Below, in pieces: positions 24,388 to 33,900 of a stretch of DNA of 64,000 nt. Position 1 is the stretch's first letter. Every line of letters begins with the position of its first letter. A model generated the notes under the pieces. That model had not been told where the DNA came from and did not search any database. It saw nothing but the letters and a program-made list of their open reading frames with translations. Position numbers and translations under genes: made by a program. This DNA is from Motiliproteus sp048265065 (lineage in GTDB: Bacteria > Pseudomonadota > Gammaproteobacteria > Pseudomonadales > Balneatricaceae): NCBI GenBank assembly GCA_048265065.1, contig JBLXCH010000001.1, forward strand, positions 1 to 64,000. Reading direction: 5' to 3'.

Positions 24388-26307
24388 ATGGGTAAAGTAA
24401 TTGGCATCGACTTGGGAACCACCAACTCCTGTGTGGCCATTCTCGATGGTGAAAAAACAAAAGTAATTGAAAACGCTGAAGGCGATCGTACTACGCCTTC
24501 CATTATCGCTTATACCGATGATGGCGAGACGCTGGTCGGTCAATCAGCTAAGCGTCAAGCAGTCACTAACCCTGACAATACATTGTATGCGATTAAGCGT
24601 TTGATCGGTCGTCGCTTTAAAGATGATGTTGTCCAAAAAGACATCAAGATGGTGCCTTACAAAATCATCGAAGCTGACAACGGTGATGCATGGGTTAGCG
24701 TTAAAGACAACAAGCTAGCGCCTCCTCAGGTTTCTGCGGAAATCTTGAAGAAGATGAAAAAAACGGCGGAAGATTTCTTAGGTGAGCCAGTCACAGAAGC
24801 GGTTATTACTGTACCTGCTTACTTCAATGACTCTCAGCGTCAAGCAACGAAAGATGCCGGCAAAATCGCGGGTTTAGATGTTAAACGTATCATCAACGAG
24901 CCAACTGCAGCAGCGTTAGCTTACGGTATGGATAAGCAACGTGGTGATCGCACAATCGCGGTTTACGACTTGGGTGGTGGTACATTCGACGTATCAATCA
25001 TCGAGATTGCTGAAGTTGATGGCGAGCATCAGTTTGAAGTGCTTTCTACCAACGGTGATACATTCCTCGGTGGTGAAGATTTTGACTCTCGCCTGATCGA
25101 GTATCTAGCAGCTGAGTTCAAGAAAGAATCTGGTATCGACTTGCACAGCGATCCATTGGCACTGCAGCGTCTTAAAGAAGCAGCAGAAAAAGCGAAGGTT
25201 GAACTGTCTTCTAGCCAGCAAACTGACGTAAATCTGCCTTATATTACAGCGGATGCAACAGGTCCTAAGCACCTTAACGTTAAAGTAACGCGCTCTAAGT
25301 TAGAGTCGTTGGTGGAAGAGTTGGTTAAGCGTTCTATGGAGCCCTGTGCGCAAGCACTGAAAGATGCTGGCCTATCAGCTTCTGAAATCGACGATGTTAT
25401 CTTGGTTGGTGGTCAGACCCGTATGCCAATGGTTCAGGAAAAGGTTAAGGAGTTCTTCGGTAAAGAAGCGCGCCGTGACGTTAACCCTGATGAAGCTGTT
25501 GCCATGGGTGCGGCAATCCAAGGTGCGGTGCTTTCCGGTGATGTGAAAGACGTCTTGCTACTAGACGTTACTCCGCTAACGCTAGGTATCGAAACAATGG
25601 GTGGCGTCGCAACTCCAGTTATTGAGAAAAACACGACGATTCCTACTAAGAAATCGCAGATTTTCTCTACTGCTGACGACAACCAAAGCGCTGTTACCAT
25701 TCACGTGGTTCAGGGTGAGCGTAAGCAAGCGGCTCAAAACAAGTCGTTAGGTCGTTTCGATCTTTCTGATATCCCGCCAGCACCACGCGGTATGCCGCAA
25801 ATCGAAGTCAGCTTCGATTTAGATGCGAACGGTATCTTGAATGTATCAGCGAAAGACAAGGCAACTGGTAAAGAGCAGTCGATCGTTATTAAAGCCTCTT
25901 CAGGTTTGTCGGATGACGAAATCGAGAAGATGGTACAGGATGCTGAAGCGCATTCAGCAGAAGATAAAAAGTTTGAAGAAATGATCTCAGCGCGCAATGC
26001 GGCAGACGGCATGATTCACTCTAGTAAGAAAACACTAGAAGAAGCTGGCGACAAAGCGACAGCTGAAGAAAAAGAAGCAGTCGAAGCGGCGATCACCGAG
26101 CTTGAAGAAGCAATGAAAGGTGATGATAAAGACGCCATCGAAAGCAAGACAACAGCCTTGACTGAAGCTATCTCAGCCATTGCGCAAAAGCTTTACGCTG
26201 AACAAGCGGCGCAAGCAGAAGCCGCTGGCGGAGCTGAAGCCGAAGAAGCGCAGGCAGACGATGTTGTTGATGCTGAATTTGAAGAAGTGAAAGACGACAA
26301 GAAGTAA
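24388..26307 (+). CDS. dnaK: molecular chaperone DnaK (Hsp70)
   Basis: DnaK binds exposed hydrophobic segments of unfolded proteins under ATP control. The ATPase domain begins GIDLGTTNSCVA and includes YDLGGGTFDVSI near residue 195. The interdomain linker DVLLLDVTPLTLGIE lies near residue 388, and the substrate-binding domain and helical lid follow. The C-terminal tail is Ala/Glu-rich and ends EEVKDDKK, similar to the conserved DnaK tail. At 639 residues it is standard. Three stem-loops lie between it and dnaJ. Confidence 0.98.
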   Translation: MGKVIGIDLGTTNSCVAILDGEKTKVIENAEGDRTTPSIIAYTDDGETLVGQSAKRQAVTNPDNTLYAIKRLIGRRFKDDVVQKDIKMVPYKIIEADNGDAWVSVKDNKLAPPQVSAEILKKMKKTAEDFLGEPVTEAVITVPAYFNDSQRQATKDAGKIAGLDVKRIINEPTAAALAYGMDKQRGDRTIAVYDLGGGTFDVSIIEIAEVDGEHQFEVLSTNGDTFLGGEDFDSRLIEYLAAEFKKESGIDLHSDPLALQRLKEAAEKAKVELSSSQQTDVNLPYITADATGPKHLNVKVTRSKLESLVEELVKRSMEPCAQALKDAGLSASEIDDVILVGGQTRMPMVQEKVKEFFGKEARRDVNPDEAVAMGAAIQGAVLSGDVKDVLLLDVTPLTLGIETMGGVATPVIEKNTTIPTKKSQIFSTADDNQSAVTIHVVQGERKQAAQNKSLGRFDLSDIPPAPRGMPQIEVSFDLDANGILNVSAKDKATGKEQSIVIKASSGLSDDEIEKMVQDAEAHSAEDKKFEEMISARNAADGMIHSSKKTLEEAGDKATAEEKEAVEAAITELEEAMKGDDKDAIESKTTALTEAISAIAQKLYAEQAAQAEAAGGAEAEEAQADDVVDAEFEEVKDDKK

Positions 26308-26317
26308 GTTGTCTTAT

Positions 26318-26400
26318 CGCCTGATTCAGGCGTATCGCCAAGAGCAGGTTGTACTGCTCTTGGCTTATCGGCAACGTTGGTTTTCCTTCGTTGCCGTTTT
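26318..26400 (+). terminator. three consecutive stem-loops between dnaK and dnaJ
   Basis: In about 80 bp three hairpins follow one another. The first is CGCCTG/CAGGCG with a three-base loop. The second is an 11-bp perfect stem GCCAAGAGCAG with its complement. The third is CGGCAACG/CGTTGCCG with TTTT after it. The last looks like a weak terminator; the group could reduce dnaJ expression relative to dnaK or protect the 3' end of the dnaK message. Confidence 0.65.
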
Positions 26401-26447
26401 GCGTTTAGAGATCAGATCTTCTTAGTTGTAAACGAGATACAGTAAAC

Positions 26448-27569
26448 ATGGCAAAGCGAGATTATTACGACGTACTAGGCGTATCCAAAGACGCTTCAGG
26501 CGGCGACATCAAAAAAGCCTATCGTCGTATGGCGATGAAGTTTCACCCTGATCGTAATCCGGATGATACTGAAGCAGATGAGAAGTTTAAGGAAGCCAGT
26601 GAGGCTTACGAAATTCTCTCTGATGACCAGAAAAAAGCGGCCTATGATCAATACGGCCACGCAGGCGTAGACCCTAATTCGGGTGCTGGTGGTTTTGGTG
26701 GCGGCCAGGGCGGTTTTGGTGATATTTTCGGTGACGTCTTCGGTGATATCTTTGGCGGTGCTGGTGGCGGCGGTCGAAGTCATGTGCAGCGCGGCTCTGA
26801 TTTGCGTTACACCATGGAGCTTGACCTAGAAGAAGCGGTTCGCGGTGTCGAAAAGCAAATTCGTGTGCCAACCTTGGTAGGTTGTAAAACCTGTGATGGT
26901 AGCGGTGCGAAGCCAGGCTCAACACCAACGCAATGCGGCACCTGTGGTGGTGTTGGTCAAGTACGCATGCAGCAAGGCTTTTTCTCGGTTCAGCAGACTT
27001 GCCCTTCTTGTCATGGCCAAGGACAGATCATTAAAGACCCTTGTTCGACCTGCCATGGTCACGGGCGTGTAGAGGAAGCGAAAACCCTGTCGGTTAAAAT
27101 CCCTGCGGGCGTTGATACCGGCGACAGAATTCGTTTATCTGGCGAAGGTGAGGCGGGTGCGAATGGTGGTCCTGCCGGTGATTTGTTTGTTCAAGTGGCC
27201 GTCAAAGATCACGCTATTTTTGAGCGTGACGGACGTAACTTGTATTGCGAAATTCCTATCAGCTTTGTGGATGCAGCGCTTGGCGGAGAAATCGAAGTGC
27301 CAACACTTGATGGCCGCGTTAAGCTTAAAGTGCCAGAAGAAACACAAAGCGGTAAATTGTTCCGCTTGCGAGGCAAAGGTGTCGTCCCTGTGAGAGGCGG
27401 CAGCGCCGGTGACTTGATGTGCCGTGTACAGGTAGAAACGCCTGTGAGCTTAAACCGTAAGCAAAAAGATTTGCTCAAAGAATTCCAAGCGAGTTTGGAA
27501 GGAAAAGATGAAAAACACTCCCCAAAGAAGACGAGTTTCTTTGATGGTGTGAAAAAGTTTTTCGAATAA
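26448..27569 (+). CDS. dnaJ: co-chaperone DnaJ (Hsp40)
   Basis: DnaJ delivers substrates to DnaK and stimulates its ATPase. The J domain (about residues 1-70) contains the essential HPD in MKFHPDRNPDD. A Gly/Phe-rich linker follows at about 75-110. The zinc domain has four CxxCxGxG repeats: CKTCDGSG, CGTCGGVG, CPSCHGQG and CSTCHGHG. The C-terminal substrate-binding and dimer region ends near residue 373. All parts are intact and the length is typical. It is separated from dnaK by three hairpins and followed by dapB 39 bp later. Confidence 0.98.
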   Translation: MAKRDYYDVLGVSKDASGGDIKKAYRRMAMKFHPDRNPDDTEADEKFKEASEAYEILSDDQKKAAYDQYGHAGVDPNSGAGGFGGGQGGFGDIFGDVFGDIFGGAGGGGRSHVQRGSDLRYTMELDLEEAVRGVEKQIRVPTLVGCKTCDGSGAKPGSTPTQCGTCGGVGQVRMQQGFFSVQQTCPSCHGQGQIIKDPCSTCHGHGRVEEAKTLSVKIPAGVDTGDRIRLSGEGEAGANGGPAGDLFVQVAVKDHAIFERDGRNLYCEIPISFVDAALGGEIEVPTLDGRVKLKVPEETQSGKLFRLRGKGVVPVRGGSAGDLMCRVQVETPVSLNRKQKDLLKEFQASLEGKDEKHSPKKTSFFDGVKKFFE

Positions 27570-27608
27570 ATTAACCGTAAGTAATTGATAGTAAAGGTGG
27601 TCAGGAAA

Positions 27609-28412
27609 ATGACGCGTGTGGCGATTACAGGTGCATCTGGGCGAATGGGTAAGAACCTTTTGCAGGCTGTGCACGAATTTCCAGGCCTCAAAATTACTGC
27701 GGCAGTGATCCATCCTGAGAGTTCTCTCGTAGGAAGTGATGCAGGAGAAATGGCAGGTATCGGAAAAATTGGTGTTACCACCGTGACATCACTTGATGCG
27801 GTACTGGATGACTTTGACGTGTTGATTGATTTTACATCAATTGAATACACACTCGAAAATATCGCGGCCTGTGTTGCTAATAATAAGAAGATTGTTATCG
27901 GCACAACCGGTTTTTCTGAGCAGCAAAAACAACAAATTAAACAAGCGGGTGAGTCAACCGCTGTTGTTTTTGCGCCGAACATGAGTGTTGGGGTCAATGT
28001 TTGTCTTAAACTCTTGGCGATGGCAGCAGAGGTTTTGGGTGACGACTATGACGTTGAAGTTATTGAAGCGCATCATCGCCACAAGGTTGATGCGCCCTCA
28101 GGCACAGCGTTAAGAATGGGTGAAGTGGTTGCTGATGCTCTAGGTCGCAATTTGAGTGAGTGCGCAGTGTATGGGCGTGAAGGCCATACAGGGGCGAGAA
28201 CGCAAAAAGAAATTGGTTTTGAAACCATCCGAGCTGGAGATGTCGTAGGCGATCATACGGTCTTGTTTGCTACTGAAGGTGAGCGAGTTGAAATCACCCA
28301 CAAGGCCAGTAGTCGTATGACTTTTGCAAAAGGTGCTGCGAGAGCTGCAGCATGGTTAGGCGCCAAAGAAAAAGGCCTTTTCGATATGCAGGACATACTG
28401 GGTTTAAAATAA
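27609..28412 (+). CDS. dapB: 4-hydroxy-tetrahydrodipicolinate reductase
   Basis: DapB reduces the DapA product with NAD(P)H in the lysine and diaminopimelate (peptidoglycan) pathway. The nucleotide-binding Rossmann motif is ITGASGRMGKNLL at the start. The catalytic EAHHRHKVDAPSGTA lies near residue 155, with its His pair and Lys. I chose the ATG for MTRVAITG, with an AGGA just ahead, giving 267 residues. It sits between dnaJ and carA as in Pseudomonas, except that an OmpA-type gene lies between it and carA here. Confidence 0.96.
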   Translation: MTRVAITGASGRMGKNLLQAVHEFPGLKITAAVIHPESSLVGSDAGEMAGIGKIGVTTVTSLDAVLDDFDVLIDFTSIEYTLENIAACVANNKKIVIGTTGFSEQQKQQIKQAGESTAVVFAPNMSVGVNVCLKLLAMAAEVLGDDYDVEVIEAHHRHKVDAPSGTALRMGEVVADALGRNLSECAVYGREGHTGARTQKEIGFETIRAGDVVGDHTVLFATEGERVEITHKASSRMTFAKGAARAAAWLGAKEKGLFDMQDILGLK

Positions 28413-28609
28413 GTTTCAAGAAGGCTCTATATTGTTGTCTCAACAGGAAAATATCATTTTATTTTAATATATTTTTGTTTCAGATGGTGATAGAAAGCAA
28501 CTAACAGACTGGAGAGGGTGTGCTATGCTCAATTCAGTATGGTGAGCTTAATGACCTGTATGCATAACACGTACAAGATCATGAAGATTCTATGAATAAG
28601 GAGAAATCA

Positions 28610-29371
28610 ATGAATAAGCTGGTTCTTGTTTCAGCAGCAAGCGCGTTTTTAGCATTACCGACATTGAGCATGGCTCATAGTCCTACTGGCGTTGACGATG
28701 ATCACGCTGTTTATTGGCACAACTCAGCAGGTGAATACGTTAAAGATGGCGCAGGAAACTGTGTAAAAACGTCTGCTTGGAAACCTGGTACTCAAATCGA
28801 AGGCTGTGATGTCATCATGGTTAAAGATGCTGATGGTGATGGTGTTGCGGATGATGCTGATCATTGCCCAGACACTCCAGCGGGTGCGCCAGTTTCTGAA
28901 GTTGGCTGCCCTCTAGACAGTGACTGGGATGGCGTTCCTGATTATAAAGATAAGTGCCCAGAAACCTTTGGTGCGGTTGTCGACGCTAATGGCTGTGTTG
29001 CTGCACCGGACATGGTGTTGATGGAAGTAGACTTGAAAGTTAACTTTGCAATTGATTCTGCAAAAATTAACTCAGACTATGAAGGCGACATCGAAAAAGT
29101 TGCAAACTTCATGAAGAAGTCTGAAGGCTCTACGGTTTACATCGAAGGCCACACAGATAGCACAGGTACTGAAGCTTACAACAAGGCGCTTTCTCACAAG
29201 CGTGCAGAAGCTGTTGCCGGTACGCTTATCTACCAATTTGGTATCGATGAGAAGCGTGTAAATGCGATGGGCTATGGTGAGTCTCGTCCAGCTGCTGATA
29301 ACAAAACTGCAGAAGGTCGTGCGAAGAACCGTCGTGTAACGGCTGTTGTTAAAGGTATGGTTGAAAAATAA
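28610..29371 (+). CDS. OmpA-family protein with calcium-binding-type repeats
   Basis: This exported protein begins with a clear signal peptide (MNKLVLVSAASAFLALP, predicted cleavage after SMA). The first about 60 mature residues match no family I know. Then come two thrombospondin type 3-like Asp-rich repeats (DADGDGVADDADHCPDTP and DSDWDGVPDYKDKCP), which probably bind calcium. The C-terminal OmpA domain follows at about residues 145-250, with IEGHTDSTG and KNRRVTAVV, and should bind peptidoglycan. No eight-strand barrel is present, so it may be periplasmic or outer-membrane associated. An AAGGAG site precedes the chosen ATG. It stands as a single gene between dapB and carA and ends at a strong terminator. 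Confidence 0.88.
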   Translation: MNKLVLVSAASAFLALPTLSMAHSPTGVDDDHAVYWHNSAGEYVKDGAGNCVKTSAWKPGTQIEGCDVIMVKDADGDGVADDADHCPDTPAGAPVSEVGCPLDSDWDGVPDYKDKCPETFGAVVDANGCVAAPDMVLMEVDLKVNFAIDSAKINSDYEGDIEKVANFMKKSEGSTVYIEGHTDSTGTEAYNKALSHKRAEAVAGTLIYQFGIDEKRVNAMGYGESRPAADNKTAEGRAKNRRVTAVVKGMVEK

Positions 29372-29388
29372 TCGTCCTTAGCTCTTTT

Positions 29389-29416
29389 AAAAAGCCCTGC
29401 ATTGCGGGGCTTTTTT
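29389..29416 (+). terminator. terminator of the OmpA-family gene
   Basis: AAAAAGCCCTGC pairs with GCGGGGCTTTTT (one wobble pair) around an ATT loop and runs into six Ts, 17 bp after the stop. It isolates the OmpA-family gene from carA. Confidence 0.9.
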
Positions 29417-29748
29417 GTGCCGGTCGATAAAGCATTTTATTGTGAATACTGGTTTTTCCTGCTTTTTTTCGATCCATAAATTGTTTTTCCAATTTACATT
29501 ACATACGGCCTTCATGATGTGGATATAAAAAGCCGGATCAGTTAGAATTGTTAAAATTTAGCGCGGTTCAAATCAAACACGAATTCTATTCAGAAAAGCG
29601 GGATGCAGAGTACTTTGCATCTCGCTTTTTTGCAGATAAAAGAGTGCTTTTAGGTTTTTCTTGTAGGTTCTTTTATAAAGCGTATGTTTTGTAAAATGCT
29701 TACGCGCGACTAAACTTCTAGATGGTTTTTATGGTGGGAGAAGGTAAG
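29417..29748 (+). promoter_or_regulatory. long leader region of carAB
   Basis: About 330 AT-rich bases with no convincing gene. They contain a second terminator-like hairpin, annotated separately, placed 118 bp before the carA start. Because no gene lies between the two terminators, the carAB promoter is probably upstream of the second one, and the hairpin would then lie in the carAB leader. Promoter hexamers here are weak and I cannot fix a start site. No clear pyrimidine-rich leader peptide was found. Confidence 0.45.
29594..29631 (+). terminator. candidate attenuator hairpin upstream of carA
   Basis: AAAAGCGGGATGCA pairs with TGCATCTCGCTTTT (one wobble) around an eight-base loop, ending in six Ts. 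It has full intrinsic-terminator form but terminates no visible gene, so regulation of carAB by premature termination is inferred. Confidence 0.6.
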
Positions 29749-30882
29749 TTGACTAAACCAGCTATCCTAGCTTTGGCTGACGGCAGTGTCTTTAAAGGCA
29801 CATCAATTGGTGCTGAAGGACAAACTATAGGGGAAGTAGTTTTTAATACGGCTATGACAGGTTATCAGGAAATCCTGACTGACCCTTCTTATGCTCGCCA
29901 AATAGTAACGTTGACTTACCCTCATATTGGTAACACTGGAACCAATGATGAAGACACTGAGGCCACGCAAGTATGGGCCGCAGGATTGGTCATTCGGGAC
30001 CTGCCGTTGCTAGCCAGTAGCTGGCGGAATGAAAAACCACTGGATCAATATTTAACCGATAACAATATCGTCGGGATTGCTGATATTGATACTCGACGCC
30101 TAACGCGTATCTTACGAGAGAAAGGTGCACAAAGTGGTTGTATCATCGCTGGTGACCATATTGATGAAGCGAAGGCGTTAGAATTGGCTAAAGGTTTCTC
30201 CGGACTCAAAGGTCTTGATCTAGCAAAAGAAGCCTCAGTTTCAGAATCCTATGAATGGGAAGCAAAAAGCTGGGATTTAGTCGACGGTTATACCAACGCC
30301 GTTGCTGCTGATCAGCCTTACCATGTTGTGGCTTATGACTACGGTGTAAAACACAATATTTTGCGCATGTTGACTGATCGCGGTTGTCGAGTGACAGTAG
30401 TGCCTGCCCAGACTCCTGCAAGCGAAGTGTTAGCAATGAATCCCAATGGCGTTTTCTTATCGAACGGCCCGGGTGACCCTGAGCCTTGCACTTATGCTAT
30501 TGAAGCGATTAAGCAAGTTCTTGAAACAGATCTTCCTGTATTTGGTATTTGCTTAGGCCATCAACTGCTGGCTTTAGCCAGTGGTGCTTCTACCGTTAAG
30601 ATGAAATTTGGTCATCACGGTGCCAACCATCCAGTTCAAGATGTGAAGTCTGGTGTTGTAATGATTACTAGCCAAAACCATGGTTTTGCCGTTGATGAAT
30701 CGACAATGCCTGCGCACTTAGCAACGACACACAAATCACTCTTTGATGGTTCATTGCAGGGAATTGAACGGACAGACAAGCCAGCCTTTAGTTTCCAAGG
30801 CCACCCAGAAGCAAGTCCGGGGCCACACGATGTAGCGCCATTGTTTGATCGCTTTATTGAGTTAATGAGCCAGCGGGCTTAA
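29749..30882 (+). CDS. carA: carbamoyl-phosphate synthase small subunit
   Basis: CarA is the glutaminase that feeds ammonia to CarB for carbamoyl phosphate, the precursor of pyrimidines and arginine. The class I amidotransferase Cys is in FGICLGHQLLALA at about residue 265, with the catalytic His/Glu in FQGHPEASPGPHD near the end. I place the start at TTG (TKPAILALADGS follows), because GGAGAAGG lies just upstream and this gives 377 residues, as in Pseudomonas. In-frame ATGs 9 and 6 codons earlier lack a good ribosome-binding site. A TTG start would lower translation. carB follows after 92 bp. Confidence 0.95.
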   Translation: MTKPAILALADGSVFKGTSIGAEGQTIGEVVFNTAMTGYQEILTDPSYARQIVTLTYPHIGNTGTNDEDTEATQVWAAGLVIRDLPLLASSWRNEKPLDQYLTDNNIVGIADIDTRRLTRILREKGAQSGCIIAGDHIDEAKALELAKGFSGLKGLDLAKEASVSESYEWEAKSWDLVDGYTNAVAADQPYHVVAYDYGVKHNILRMLTDRGCRVTVVPAQTPASEVLAMNPNGVFLSNGPGDPEPCTYAIEAIKQVLETDLPVFGICLGHQLLALASGASTVKMKFGHHGANHPVQDVKSGVVMITSQNHGFAVDESTMPAHLATTHKSLFDGSLQGIERTDKPAFSFQGHPEASPGPHDVAPLFDRFIELMSQRA

Positions 30883-30974
30883 TACTTTTGATAAAGCGAG
30901 TAAGACCAAAGCGATAAAGACAAATTGATACCAGCCTTGCGCTGGCCACCGAATCCACAGACCGGTTTAGATCA

Positions 30975-33900
30975 ATGCCAAAACGTACAGACATTAAAAG
31001 TATTCTGATAATCGGCGCAGGCCCAATAGTGATTGGTCAGGCGTGTGAGTTTGACTATTCGGGTGCTCAAGCCTGTAAAGCTCTACGAGAAGAAGGTTAT
31101 CGGGTTATTCTGGTTAACTCGAACCCAGCAACCATCATGACTGATCCAGCGATGGCCGACGCAACCTATATCGAGCCGATTCAATGGCAGACGGTAGCGA
31201 AGATTATTGAAAAAGAACGCCCTGATGCGTTATTGCCGACTATGGGTGGTCAAACGGCACTTAATTGTGCCCTTGATCTGGACCGTGAAGGGGTCTTGAA
31301 AGAGTTTGGTGTGGAAATGATCGGTGCAACACAGGATGCCATCGACAAAGCGGAAGACCGTGATCGTTTCGATAAAGCGATGCGCAATATCGGTCTTGAA
31401 TGCCCACGTTCAGCTATTGCTCACACCATGGAAGAAGCTCTCGCTGCACAAAAAGAATTAGGCTTTCCATCGATCATCCGCCCTTCATTTACCATGGGTG
31501 GTTCTGGCGGTGGTATTGCGTATAACAAAGAAGAATTTATTGAGATCTGTGAGCGTGGTTTAGACCTTTCTCCAACCAACGAACTTTTGATTGATGAGTC
31601 GTTGATCGGTTGGAAAGAGTACGAAATGGAAGTGGTGCGCGACAAGAATGATAACTGCATTATCATCTGTGCCATTGAAAACTTTGACCCAATGGGCGTG
31701 CATACCGGTGACTCAATCACCGTTGCTCCTGCTCAAACGCTGACAGATAAAGAATATCAAATCATGCGCAATGCCTCTTTGGCAGTGCTGCGTGAAATCG
31801 GTGTAGAAACCGGTGGTTCAAACGTTCAGTTTGGCATGGACCCTAAAACCGGTCGTTTAGTGGTTATTGAAATGAACCCGCGTGTTTCGCGTTCGTCCGC
31901 GTTAGCGTCGAAAGCCACGGGCTTCCCGATTGCCAAAGTCGCTGCTAAGTTAGCGATTGGTTACACATTAGATGAATTGCAGAACGATATTACGGGTGGT
32001 CAAACGCCAGCATCGTTCGAGCCTTCAATCGATTATGTTGTGACAAAAATTCCTCGCTTTGCCTTTGAAAAGTTCCCGCAGGCTAATGATCGACTGACGA
32101 CACAAATGAAATCAGTCGGTGAAGTCATGGCTATTGGCCGTACGTTTCAAGAGTCTATGCAAAAAGCGATGCGCGGCTTAGAAGTTGGTGTTGACGGTTT
32201 TAATTCCTTAATTGATCTTAATGCTGAAGAAGCCCGTGAAACGATTATTCGTGAATTGAAAACACCAGGCGCTGACCGTTTGTGGTATGTGGCAGATGCC
32301 TTACGTTCAGGCCTAAGTGTTGATGACATTTACGAAATTTGCGGCATTGATCCTTGGTTCTTGGTGCAAATTGAAGACCTCGTTAAAGACGAGAGTAATT
32401 TGGCGCAACAGCCTATTGCTGAACTCACTCAAGAAAAAGTGTTCCGTTTGAAGCGTAAAGGCTTCTCGGATTCGCGCCTTGCTGAATTGCTAGGTGTTAG
32501 CGAAAAAGCATTCCGTAAGCACCGTCACAGTCTAGGTGTTCGCCCCGTTTATAAGCGTGTTGATACTTGTGCGGCAGAGTTTGCGACTGATACGGCGTAC
32601 ATGTATTCCACGTATGAAGAAGAGTGTGAAGCTAACCCCTCTAGCCGTGACAAAATTATGGTATTGGGCGGTGGTCCAAACCGTATTGGCCAAGGTATTG
32701 AGTTTGACTATTGCTGCGTACATGCTGCTTTAGCGATGCGTGAAGACGGTTACGAAACCATCATGGTTAACTGCAACCCTGAAACAGTTTCTACGGATTA
32801 CGACACTTCTGACCGCCTGTTCTTTGAACCGGTAACATTGGAAGATGTGTTGGAAATCGTCAATGTTGAACAGCCAAAAGGCGTGATCGTTCAATACGGT
32901 GGGCAAACCCCATTGAAACTAGCGGTAGCGCTTGAAGAAGCGGGTGTGCCAATTATTGGTACCTCACCAGAAGCAATTGACCGTGCAGAAGATCGTGAAC
33001 GTTTCCAGCAGATGATCCAGCGCCTCGGGCTTAAACAACCTGAAAATGCGACTGTTCGAAGCTTAGAAGAAGCCGTCACTAAAGCGGATAAAATTGGATA
33101 TCCAATGGTGGTTCGTCCTTCCTACGTACTCGGTGGTCGAGCGATGGAAATTGTTTATAACGAGCAGGAATTGCGTCGTTATATGAACGAGGCCGTGCAA
33201 GTATCTAATGACGCGCCAGTATTGCTAGACCGTTTCTTAAGCAGTGCGATTGAAGTTGATATCGATGCAGTTTGTGACGGTAAACAAGTGGTCATTGGTG
33301 CCATCATGCAACACATCGAGCAGTGTGGTGTTCACTCTGGTGACTCTGCGTGCTCGCTACCGCCTTACAACTTGGCGGCTGACGTACAAGATGAAATGCG
33401 TGATATTGTTGCGGCAATGGCGCTTGAGCTTGGTGTGGTCGGTTTGATGAATACGCAGTTAGCGTATCAAGACGGTGAAATCTACGTTATCGAAGTTAAC
33501 CCTCGCGCCTCACGTACAGTACCATTTGTTTCTAAATGCATTGGTGTTTCGTTGGCAAAAATTGCTGCACGAGCAATGGCTGGTGTTAGTTTAGAAGAAC
33601 AAGGTTTCACGCAGGAAATTATTCCTAGCTATTACTGTGTGAAAGAAGCGGTATTCCCATTCAACAAATTCCCAAGCGTTGATCCTATTCTCGGCCCTGA
33701 AATGAAGTCGACAGGTGAGGTGATGGGCGTTGGTGCGACCTTTGGTGAAGCCTTTGGTAAAGCGCATCGTGCTACTAATGAGGTCTTACCAAAAGCAGGC
33801 AAAGCCTTTGTTTCGGTACGCGACGTGGATAAAGCCGAGGTGGTTTCTATTGCGCGTTCTTTAGTCGACCTAGGCTTTGAGCTGGTAGCGACGGGCGGCA

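Noticed and set aside
29603..29653. A 16-codon frame overlapping the hairpin before carA, considered as a leader peptide
   Set aside because: It has no ribosome-binding site at proper spacing, it lies inside the hairpin, and its codons show no pyrimidine-related or arginine pattern.
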